Of a DNA stretch of 64,000 nucleotides, positions 42,756 through 50,899 are shown piece by piece. The notes beneath the pieces are model-generated. The model saw nothing but the letters and a program-made list of their open reading frames with translations, was not told where the DNA came from and made no database searches. Every line of letters starts with the position of its first letter. Position 1 is the stretch's first letter. Source of the stretch: JAAYAY01 sp964563135 (GTDB taxonomy: Bacteria; Planctomycetota; Planctomycetia; Pirellulales; Thermoguttaceae). The stretch spans positions 9,671 to 73,670 of the forward strand of contig CAZLWV010000018.1 of the NCBI GenBank assembly GCA_964563135.1, read 5' to 3'. A program made the position numbers and the translations under genes.

Positions 42756-45343
42756 ATGAATAGAATACACTATCGCTCGATATGGATCCTTGTTGTCGCC
42801 TTGGGCTGGGTGTTTCCGGCAACCGCCCTTCCGGCCGACGAGACAGCCGAAACGCTGACTCGTGCCCGTCGCGCCGCGGCGGAGGGGCAATTCGGCGAGG
42901 CGGAGTCGCTGCTTCGCGAGAAGATCGCCGACCTCAACGCCCCGGTTGTCGACGGACCGGCCAGGGAACTGGAAATCCTCCGGAGAATCCGGCTCGATTT
43001 CTCCCTGACGGCCGAGCAGGTTCTCGCCCAAGTGCGAGAACGGATTCCAGACGCGACCGAAAAAGACCTGGAGGAGTGGCGGAAGAAAGGACAGTTGCAG
43101 CACCGTGTCATCGATGGAAGCGTCTGCTATTTCAACAACGCCGTGGGCAATCTGTTTCGCTCATGTCCCGAGGCGAAGGCCCGCTCGCAAAAGCCGGTCG
43201 ACAAGGCCGGGGCGTTTGATCTGTCGGCACACCTGGCGAAACTGGTGGCCGCTGCCGAACGGACGGGGGATGTGCAGATTCACCCTGTCAAGCATCGCGT
43301 TCGCTACAGCCTGCGTGTGAAGGAGGGCCACCCGCGACTGAAGAAGGATGCTAAAGTGCGCTGCTGGCTTCCCTTCCCCCAGGAGTATCGGCAGCAGAGC
43401 CAGGTGAAACTCCTCTCGGCCAAACCGGAACCTTTCGTTGTGGCTCCGGCCGCCTGCCCGCAGCGGACAATCTACTTCGAGCAGACGGTCGAGGATCCGG
43501 CCAGCCCACCGGAATTCTCGGCTGAGTTTGAGTTTGTCACCGCAGCCTTCGTGCCGCAACTCGATCCGTCGAAGGTGGAACCCTACGACACCGACAGCCC
43601 CTTGTATCGCCAGTATACGTCCGAACGCCCGCCCCATATCGTTTTCACCCCCGAGGTCAAGCAGCTCGCGGCCGAAATCATCGGCCAGGTACAGAACCCG
43701 CTGGAAAAGGCACGGCGCGTTTTCCGCTGGGTTTCCAGGGAGATCCCGTGGTGCTCGGAGATGGAATACGGTACGATCCCGTGCCTCTCGGCAAAAGGAC
43801 TCGCCGCACGCCAGGGAGATTGCGGCGTCCAGGGGCTCGTGTTCATCACCCTCTGCCGCGCGGCGGGGGTGCCGGCCCGATGGCAATCGGGTTGGCAAAC
43901 GAAACCGGGCCAGGTGAACATGCACGACTGGTCGGAGATCTACGTGGAACCCTGGGGCTGGCTGCCGGCCGACGCGTCGCACGGTGTCCAGGAAAGCGAC
44001 GATCCTCGCGTGCGGGAGTTCTTCTGCGGACACATGGATCCCTACCGGTTCATCGTGAACCTGGACTATGCCCAGGAACTGAATCCGCCCAAATCGAGCT
44101 TCCGCAGCGAGCCCAACGACTTCCAGCGGGGCGAGGTGGAGATCGACGGGCACAATCTCTACTTTGACCAGTGGCAATACACGATCCAGGTGCACACCAC
44201 GCCGCAGGATGGCGGCATCGCGTCGCTCGAGGAAGCCCTCGACGCGGTCGTACCGGAAGAACTCCGGGCGGGCCAGGTTGCCGGAGCGGTGGTCGCCGCC
44301 GGACGCCGCACGCCTGGCGGCTACGAAACCTGGCAGAAGGCTTACGGGCTGGCGCGAACGCTGCCCGACTCGGCTCCCATGCCGGTTGACGCCGTGTTCG
44401 ACATGGCGTCGATGACCAAGCCGATCGCGACCGGTACCAGCCTGATGATTCTCATCCAGCAGGGACGCGTGGGGCTCGATGACCCGGTGGCCAAGTACCT
44501 CCCCGAATTCGAGGCGGACGGGAAGAAAGAGGTGACCATTCGCCACCTGATGACGCACACATCGGGCATGCCTCCATACGTGGGTGCCGGCGAACAGAAA
44601 CCCATCCGCGACAAGGCCGGCTTCCCCTGCCCGGAGGCTATCCGCCAGTATATCCGCCAGTTGCGTCCGTCGCCCAACCCGGGCAAGACCGTGGTTTACA
44701 GTTGCCTCAACGCCATTCTCTGTGCCGAGGTGGTTCAGGCCGTTTCCGGCCAGCCGCTCAACGAGTTCGCCGCTGAGCACGTCTTCAAACCCCTCGGCAT
44801 GCGTGATTCGGGATTCGTCCCGACCGGGGCGATCCGGGCGCGATGTCTGCTGACCACTCGCGAATCGTATGGCACCTTCAGGGGGAGGTTCACGATCCGC
44901 TGGCCGCCATGCAGGGGGGCGTGTCGGGCAACGCGGGGCTGTTCAGCACGGCCGCCGATCTCAGCCGGTTCGCCCAGATGATGCTCAATGGGGGCAAACT
45001 TGGCGACGTGCGGATCCTCAAAGAAGACTCGATCCGCGACATGACCCGCACCCAGAATCCAGGTGCCGTCAACAAGAACGGGGTCCCGGACCACCGCGGC
45101 CTCCTTTGGGACCTCTACACCCCCGGGCCCGGCGATACGGGCGTAGACGCCCTTACCTGTTACGGTCATACGGGTTACACGGGCACCGCGATCCGATTCT
45201 ACCCCGATCAGGGCGTGTACGTGATCGCCCTGACCAACCGTGTTCATCCCGACGACACGGCCAAAGTCGGCGACATCCGCCAGCGCGTCTGGGAAACTGC
45301 CGGTGCGGTTCTCATGGGCACGCCGGCCTTCGGAGGGCGATGA
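42756..45343 (+). CDS. exported transglutaminase / serine beta-lactamase-family fusion, frameshifted at 44881-44885
   Basis: Begins with a signal peptide (residues 1-27), then an N-terminal helical part, then a transglutaminase-like domain with Cys in GDCGVQGLVFITLC, His in MHDWSEIY and Asp in LPADAS. A class C beta-lactamase/esterase domain follows, with MASMTKPIATG (SxxK), VYSCLNAI (YxN) and YGHTGYTG (HxG). As read, the first frame stops at 44981 after a scrambled tail. The next frame, entering at a G5 run, gives GEVHDPLAAMQGGVSGNAGLFSTAADL cut only by my excerpt limit, and runs to 45343. One extra G restores an 862-residue protein. It could process peptidoglycan or cross-linked peptides. 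Confidence 0.78.
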
Positions 45344-45535
45344 CACAACACGTGACCCTTCCGCCACGCAGGTGCCTGGGAAAGGTCGGCCCGTGGCGGA
45401 ACCTCCGTGCCACATCAGCAAATCGCAGTTCTCCTGGATGCCAAAACGCTTGCCTCGAGCGTCGATTCTGCGATAGTGATGGTGGGGGTGGCGACAGCGT
45501 TTCTTGCTTCGTAGCACTATACGGAGGAACAAGCG

Positions 45536-47104
45536 GTGTACGCTTCACGACCGATTGGTAGGGTACTTGCCCTTCTCGGGGGATCTCTGGCGGTCCTGGC
45601 TCTTTCAGTGTCCGAAGCAGCGGCCCAGGTCGTTCAGCAGCCGGTGATCGGCGGCATCAATCCCGGTGTTCAGTCTCCGATACTCCCTGGAGGCTTCCCG
45701 GGCGGGTTTGGCGGGGGAACGATGGCCGACTTCGATAGCCTCATCCAACTCATCACCTCCACCGTTGAGCCGGAGAGTTGGGAGGACGTCGGTGGACCGG
45801 GATCCGTCGAACCCTTTGCGACAGGCGTGATCATCGATCCGCAAGGCACACTGCGAAAGATGGTTTCCACCGCGTCGAGCGACGAGCTGTCGGTGCTCCG
45901 GCGGGCCGTGGCATTCCGTGCCCCGGATGACAATGTCCAGAAGAGTTCGCCCCTGCGCAGCATCTCCTTGCCCCGACTGGAGAAGGAACTGCAACTTCGC
46001 GCAGCCCAGGGGAAGGGGCCCACGGTGGCCATGGCCCTTCTGGCCGGCTTGCGCCGAATCCAGTACGTCTTCGTCTACCCTGAGTCCGGCGACCTGGTAA
46101 TCGCCGGCCCGGCCGGCGACTGGCGCCTGTCGGAGGATAATCGGTTCGTGAGCGCCGAAACGGGTGAGCCGATCGTTCAGCTTGATGATCTGATTGTTGT
46201 CTTCCGGCAGATGGCCGACGGCCCGGATCTTCGCTTCGGTTGCCTGATCGCACCCACCCAGGAGGGGCTGGCCCGCGTGAAGGCCTTTGCGGAACAGTCA
46301 GCCCAGCGGCCTCTCAAACATGGTACCCGCGATGCCTGGCTCGACCAGCTTCGCCAGCAGCTTGGGCAGCAAAACCTGGAAGTCTACGGAATCGATCCGC
46401 AGAGCCGCGCGGCGTCGATCACGCTCGAAGCCGACTACCACATGAAGCGGATCGGCATGGGGATCGAGCGCGGCGTTCGCGGCGTTGAGAGCTACCTCGA
46501 TCTGGCACGCAAGGACGAAACCGCCGCGGGCAGTATGTCCGTTCTGAGATGGTGGTTCACGCTCAACTACGACTCGGTCACGGCCACCGCGGAACGCAAT
46601 GCCTTCGCGATCACCGGTCCCGGCGCAAAGGTTCTCAGCGAGAATGAGTTGTTGGAGGCCGATGGCCGCCGGGTACACACCGGGCAGTCCGACGCACTGA
46701 ACCGGCAATTCGCCGCCTCGTTCACGGAGCATTTCGACGAACTGTGCCAGTGCTACCCCGTCTACGGCGAACTGCGGAACATCTGCGATCTGGCCCTGGT
46801 GGCGGCCATGGTGGAGCGGCAAGGCCTCGCCGAGACGATTGGCTGGGAGATGTCGCACTTCCGGGATCGTGATGCTTGTCCAATTCGCCGGGGGCCGATA
46901 CCCCGGGCAGTCGATTCCGTCGTGAACCACCGATCCACGCGGCGAGGCGAGTTCATCGTCGGGGTGAGCGGAGGAGTGCGGATCGATCCCGGCTACCTCC
47001 TGCGAACGAAGTCACTCAGCTCCGATCGCCAGAATCGCCTTGCTTCCCAGCGTTCGGCCATCCTGCCCCCGGCAGCCGAAGACAATCGCTGGTGGTGGGA
47101 CTGA
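45536..47104 (+). CDS. exported DUF1598 protein
   Basis: 522-aa protein from GTG 45536, which has GGAGG 9 bases upstream. It has a signal peptide (LALLGGSLAVLALSVSEAAAQ), a Gly/Pro-rich segment, then IQLITSTVEPESWEDVGGPGSVEPF, a motif often seen in planctomycete surface proteins. The main part (about residues 120-480) resembles DUF1598, a family I know only from Planctomycetes, with YVFVYPESGDLVIAGPAGDW and AFAEQSAQRPL. The function is unknown. Confidence 0.75.
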   Translation: MYASRPIGRVLALLGGSLAVLALSVSEAAAQVVQQPVIGGINPGVQSPILPGGFPGGFGGGTMADFDSLIQLITSTVEPESWEDVGGPGSVEPFATGVIIDPQGTLRKMVSTASSDELSVLRRAVAFRAPDDNVQKSSPLRSISLPRLEKELQLRAAQGKGPTVAMALLAGLRRIQYVFVYPESGDLVIAGPAGDWRLSEDNRFVSAETGEPIVQLDDLIVVFRQMADGPDLRFGCLIAPTQEGLARVKAFAEQSAQRPLKHGTRDAWLDQLRQQLGQQNLEVYGIDPQSRAASITLEADYHMKRIGMGIERGVRGVESYLDLARKDETAAGSMSVLRWWFTLNYDSVTATAERNAFAITGPGAKVLSENELLEADGRRVHTGQSDALNRQFAASFTEHFDELCQCYPVYGELRNICDLALVAAMVERQGLAETIGWEMSHFRDRDACPIRRGPIPRAVDSVVNHRSTRRGEFIVGVSGGVRIDPGYLLRTKSLSSDRQNRLASQRSAILPPAAEDNRWWWD

Positions 47105-47289
47105 AGTTCCGCAGAAGCTCGAGTTGGCCAGGGTCGAGCCTGGTTGGGGCCCCCGATTCTTCAGGTCACCCGTCCACCGCCACTCCCCGTTGGCTGCCCC
47201 AGTTCCGCCAATCGGAGCAACACCAGCCCTGGCCTGCGGATCGGGGTAGCATTGGGCGCTCGTCTGTGCCTCGTGTCATGTCGGCACGA

Positions 47290-48033
47290 CTACTTCAGGG
47301 CAATCGTTCTCTGCAGCGGCTGCAGAACATGCTCGATCGCGTAGTTCTCCAGAATGTCGTGGCAGATCCCTTCGAGTTGCTTGAGCGTGTCTCCAAAGGT
47401 CGTCGCCGCCTTGAGACTGCCGTACTGCCGGGCCGTCACGTAGACGCTGAGCTGCTCTTCGGGAAACTCGCCCGTTCGGATCTGGTAGGCGTTCGTGCGG
47501 TTCTCCACGCTCACCCGGCATTGAAGGCGGCAGTCGTCGTCCAGCGCCAGAGTGAGCGATGGCTCGTAATTGATGACGGTTGCCCCTGGCAGGTCGAGCA
47601 GCCGTTCCATAGAGGGACTCACGCCGAGCGCCTCGGCGACCAGTTGATTGTGATTCCCCCGATAGGTGTAGTCGAAGCCGAAAAGCAGGTCCAGCGCTTC
47701 GCAATCCAATGGGCTGACGGAAAGGTCGTACGGAGCGAGCTGGAGAACGAGGTGGTGCTGCTGGAGAGCTGCCTCGATCGTGTCGGGATTGACGTGCCCC
47801 GAGCAGAGGCGGCGCGATTCGATCGTACACCAGCGATAGTTGCCCTGATCCTTGTCCTCCTCCAGAATATAGTCTCCACGATCGCGGCTGTAGAAGTTCC
47901 GCATGGTGGGATATTGCTTCTGGACACGTTCAAAGAAATGCAGAATCGTCTCGCGGTTGCCCGGAAGTTCCATTTCCGTGCTCAGGTTCATGTTGATGTA
48001 GAAATCGTCGCAAAGGGAACTGTAGGGGGTCAT
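47290..48033 (-). CDS. conserved-looking protein of unknown function
   Basis: 247 aa with no signal peptide and no membrane helix. It is rich in charged residues with balanced composition and good codon use, so it is a real gene. Segments such as NRETILHFFERVQKQYPTM, LLFGFDYTYRGNHNQLVAEAL and ARQYGSLKAATTFGDTLKQL suggest a compact alpha/beta fold. I recognise no family motif or catalytic residues. MNLSTEME (ATG 47991) is an alternative start. It stands alone on the minus strand. Confidence 0.7.
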   Translation of the reverse strand: MTPYSSLCDDFYINMNLSTEMELPGNRETILHFFERVQKQYPTMRNFYSRDRGDYILEEDKDQGNYRWCTIESRRLCSGHVNPDTIEAALQQHHLVLQLAPYDLSVSPLDCEALDLLFGFDYTYRGNHNQLVAEALGVSPSMERLLDLPGATVINYEPSLTLALDDDCRLQCRVSVENRTNAYQIRTGEFPEEQLSVYVTARQYGSLKAATTFGDTLKQLEGICHDILENYAIEHVLQPLQRTIALK

Positions 48034-48387
48034 CCAGGTCGATTCCAGTTCGTGTCGAGGACGTGGTAGTTATCCGGCGGAACCGGTGCGAGACGAGTTA
48101 GCGCAGCCTGACCAGCAAGATGGCCACCTGCCGCCCCTCCTCGCATTGGACACAGATCTCCCCGCAAGTGTTCCGGCCGCCAGAGTGCCTGTAGTATAGA
48201 AGGTGGGCCTTGCGACTGTCAAAGCCGCATCCCCCCCTGTACTACTAACCTCAAAGATCGTGAAGTTTTTCACAAAGATCCGCGACCAACGGGAGCAGCC
48301 CATTTCAACCGAGCGGTAGCTCGCTTTGGCTGGCGGCCCTGCCGCCCTGTGTGACTAGACTCGAGAACCGTTCACTCGGAATCTGAT
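48034..48387. other. divergent intergenic region with a REP-like element
   Basis: Apart from the palindromic element at 48309-48346 it shows only an AT-rich patch near 48240-48280 (actactaacctcaaag, gaagtttttcac) that could be a promoter area. No gene is seen. Confidence 0.4.
48309..48346 (+). repeat. REP-like intergenic element, copy B
   Basis: ccgagcggtagctcgc, then tttggctg, then gcggccctgccgcc. Each block is an inverted repeat able to form a hairpin. The first is identical in reverse complement to 21146-21161. Confidence 0.5.
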
Positions 48388-48915
48388 ATGAGCCAGGAAA
48401 CCAATCAGTCGTGCGCTGCGGTTATCAGCTCCTCCCTGGGCTGGTTGGGCATCGTGTGGAGAGGATGCCGGGTCGCTCGCCTCAGTCTGGGGCACCCCAC
48501 CCGCAAGGACGCTGTCGCTGCGATAGGTGATAGGGTGCCACTCGTCGCCCCTGACGGGTGCCCAGCCCCCGATCTCGTTTCCCGTTTGCAGCAATACGCG
48601 GACGGACACCCCGACGACTTTTCGGACATCGCGGTCGATACGACCCACCTCACCCAGTTTGGAAAACGGGTGACGAAGGCCTGTCGTGCGATTCCCTATG
48701 GCAGAACCGCCTCCTATGCGGCCCTGGCCGCAGAGGCCGGATCTCCTCGGGCCGCACGGGCAGTGGGCCAGTGCATGGCCAACAATCGCGTCCCGCTGAT
48801 TGTGCCGTGCCACCGGGTTGTGGGAGCCGCAGGCCGACTCGGCGGTTTTTCGGCGCCCGGAGGCGTGTCACTCAAGAGACGCCTTCTGGAAATGGAAAGC
48901 AGGTCTTCCCAATAA
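48388..48915 (+). CDS. ogt: methylated-DNA--protein-cysteine methyltransferase
   Basis: Suicide repair protein for O6-alkylguanine in DNA. The 175-aa protein has the active-site motif VPCHRVVG, preceded by IPYGRTASYAALAAEAGSPRAARAVGQ cut here to its landmarks IPYGRT and ARAVGQCMANN, and followed by GRLGGFSAPGGVSLKRRLLEME. This is the helix-turn-helix alkyltransferase domain with a short N-terminal ribonuclease-like part. It is a single gene with no ada regulator nearby. Confidence 0.94.
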   Translation: MSQETNQSCAAVISSSLGWLGIVWRGCRVARLSLGHPTRKDAVAAIGDRVPLVAPDGCPAPDLVSRLQQYADGHPDDFSDIAVDTTHLTQFGKRVTKACRAIPYGRTASYAALAAEAGSPRAARAVGQCMANNRVPLIVPCHRVVGAAGRLGGFSAPGGVSLKRRLLEMESRSSQ

Positions 48916-49006
48916 CACCCTCAGTCTCGATCCCAATTCTTACCTGGGACAAAGCACCAGGCTTTCTGCGGCCTCCCGGTGGCCGTGGACATTTTCCAGA
49001 CAGGCA

Positions 49007-49717
49007 TCACGAAAGGGACTGGGCGCTCTGGAAGCGAGAATTGACCGAATCCCAATCGATGACCTTGAAGAACGCCTGGATGTAGTCTGCACGCCGGTTC
49101 TGATACTTCAAGTAGTAGGCGTGCTCCCAGACGTCGATCCCGAGAATGGGTACAAGTCCTGCCGTCAACGGACTGTCCTGATTGGCGGTGCTGCTGACCG
49201 CCAGTTTCTTGCTTCTCGGGTCGAAACTCAGCCAGGCCCACCCGCTGCCGAACTGCCCGGCGGCCGCTTGAGAAAAGGCTGTCGCGAATCGCTCGAAGCC
49301 CCCCAGGTGCTCATCGATCGCCTTGGCCAGGCTGCCTTTGGGATGGCCGCCCCCTTGGGGCGACATGATCGTCCAGAACAGCGTATGGTTCGCATGTCCT
49401 CCACCGTGGTTGCGCACCGCGGTACGGAGTGACTCGGGAAGCTCACCCAGCCTGGCCAGAATCTCCTCCGGCGACCGGCCGGACCACTCCGACCCGGCCA
49501 GGGCCTCGTTCAACTTGTTGATGTAGGCCGCATGGTGCTTCGTGTGGTGAATCTCCATCGTTCGGGCGTCGATGTGCGGCTCCAAGGCGTCGTACGCGTA
49601 AGGCAACTTGGGCAACGAGTACGGCCCCGCAGTGCCCTGGGCCAGAAGCCGACTTGGCGAAAGAAGAAGGCTGCTGCCGACACCCATCGTTGTGGCAAGG
49701 AAATCCCGACGTTTCAT
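49007..49717 (-). CDS. Fe/Mn superoxide dismutase with Tat-type signal
   Basis: Converts superoxide to H2O2 and O2. The 236-aa protein starts with KRRDFLATTMGVGSSLLL, a twin-arginine signal, so it should act outside the cytoplasm. Metal ligands are seen in MEIHHTKHHAAY (His), GHANHTLFW (His), and LGIDVWEHAYYLKY (Asp and His). Fe and Mn forms cannot be told apart with confidence; QAAAGQFGSGWAW is compatible with either. A Fur-box-like sequence lies 38 bases upstream, which suggests iron-dependent control. Confidence 0.92.
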   Translation of the reverse strand: MKRRDFLATTMGVGSSLLLSPSRLLAQGTAGPYSLPKLPYAYDALEPHIDARTMEIHHTKHHAAYINKLNEALAGSEWSGRSPEEILARLGELPESLRTAVRNHGGGHANHTLFWTIMSPQGGGHPKGSLAKAIDEHLGGFERFATAFSQAAAGQFGSGWAWLSFDPRSKKLAVSSTANQDSPLTAGLVPILGIDVWEHAYYLKYQNRRADYIQAFFKVIDWDSVNSRFQSAQSLS

Positions 49718-50073
49718 GGTCAGACCTCGGTATTGGGGAGACGATTGACGTGAGATTGATACTCATTAGCAAATCGCGGCATTGTTCGCAGCTCCGTCAA
49801 GCCAGGGCAAGTGCAAATCGAAGGAATCAACCAAAACTGAATGAACATAACAACTTGCGTCACGGAAACTGCCGCTGCCGGCCCCTTGGGCACTTCCGGC
49901 CTGTCCAAAGCCTGCCAGCCCTGACGCTCCCCAACCCGATCCCAACCCGACTCTGGGATCTGAACACGCAGAACGTCAGCCAGGACCGTGGGGAGATGTG
50001 ACCTCGCCGCCGTCCGGCCATCCTGATCTCCGTTCCGGATCCGGACAGTCTTGAACGGCCGCCGCAAGGCGCC
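49718..50073. other. upstream region of superoxide dismutase
   Basis: It holds the Fur-box-like site at 49755-49772. Beyond that the DNA looks like decayed sequence leading into the relics at 50074-50641, and no gene is supported. Confidence 0.4.
49755..49772 (-). promoter_or_regulatory. Fur-box-like site upstream of superoxide dismutase
   Basis: attgatactcattagcaa plus its flank fits the Fur consensus attgataatcattatcaa at most positions, differing at two central or inner bases. It is AT-rich against a GC-rich background and lies 38 bases before the SOD start codon, a place where a bound repressor would block transcription. Fur control of superoxide dismutases is known in other bacteria. 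Here it is inference from the sequence. Confidence 0.45.
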
Positions 50074-50160
50074 ACCAACCGCATCCATCCCGCGGCTGCG
50101 GTCTAGGTCGTCGAAGCCCGTTCCCCGGCTCGCCTCCACCGGCAGCAGACCGTTGCCAAA
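50074..50160 (-). pseudogene. scrap of an FG-GAP/ASPIC gene
   Basis: Roughly 85 bases that align without gaps to 51242-51328 inside the neighbouring FG-GAP gene. The segment gtcgtcgaag...ccccggctcgcctccac is nearly identical, and the reading gives LLPVEASRGTGFDDLD against MLPVEASRGAAFDDLD. The frame is not maintained outside the scrap. It is the remains of a third, deleted copy. Confidence 0.65.
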
Positions 50161-50218
50161 GCTCGACTCCCGCAAGGTGCTCCTGCCGGCCGCAGTGGGG
50201 GGGCCGGCGACTGCCCGA

Positions 50219-50641
50219 TCAGGCCGGGTGGAGAGGATAGACCAGGGGAGCGACCAGGACGGTCACTGCCATGAATACCAGGTCCAGCGGTGCGCCGAGG
50301 CGTACGTAATCGCCGAAACGGTACCCGCCGGGCCCATACACCATGAGATTGGTCTGGTGGGCTTCCAGCAGGAGTGTGTCGCCGGGCTGCAGCACGATAT
50401 CGCCGATCCTCGCGCTGATCCGCTTGCCGCTTCGCGCCACCGCGATCACCGCCGCGTTGTACTCCGACCGGAAGCGCCCCTCGCGGATGCTCTTTCCGAC
50501 CAGAGGGCAGCGATCCGAAACCACCGCTTCGATCAGACGGCGCTGCATTCGCGGTGCATCCAGCTTGAACGTCTGGTCCGTCGCCGGAACCAGGCCCCGC
50601 ATCTTCTGCAGGTCGACCACCGATTCGATGATCAACCGAAG
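50219..50641 (-). pseudogene. remnant of an SLC13-type permease with TrkA-C domains
   Basis: The encoded piece reads SVVDLQKMRGLVPATDQTF, then a TrkA-C domain (LVGKSIREGRFRSEYNAA, IGDIVLQPGDTLLLEAH), then jumps directly at about 50356 to TNLMVYGPGGYRFGDYVRLGAP and one membrane helix. In intact SLC13 permeases about 200 residues with several membrane helices separate EAH from TNLMVYGPGGYRF, and about 200 residues of membrane domain precede the first TrkA-C domain. So this is an internally deleted and 5'-truncated relic. Confidence 0.72.
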
Positions 50642-50899
50642 TGAATCGTCGTAATGGTACGCACCCCCCGACGATCTGTCACGTTCATCCAGTGGTCGCC
50701 ACCCGGCAGAAGTACCGCATAAGCTGTTTGAGTCGGAGCCCCGAGCCAGCCCCGTCGATCGCCTTCTTGGCCGAGTCAGCCAACTCCGAGGCCGGCAGGC
50801 CCGGAGCACAACGAGGTGCTGATCGCTTCCATGGCGCGTTCTCACGCCGTTCCGGCAGCGTACCGCCCCGATACACCTGGTCTGGCAGCGCCACGATCA

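Noticed and set aside
48070..48303. 77-codon minus-strand frame in the spacer before ogt
   Set aside because: It has no ribosome site or family resemblance, lies in a region with a palindromic repeat, and has an unlikely composition.
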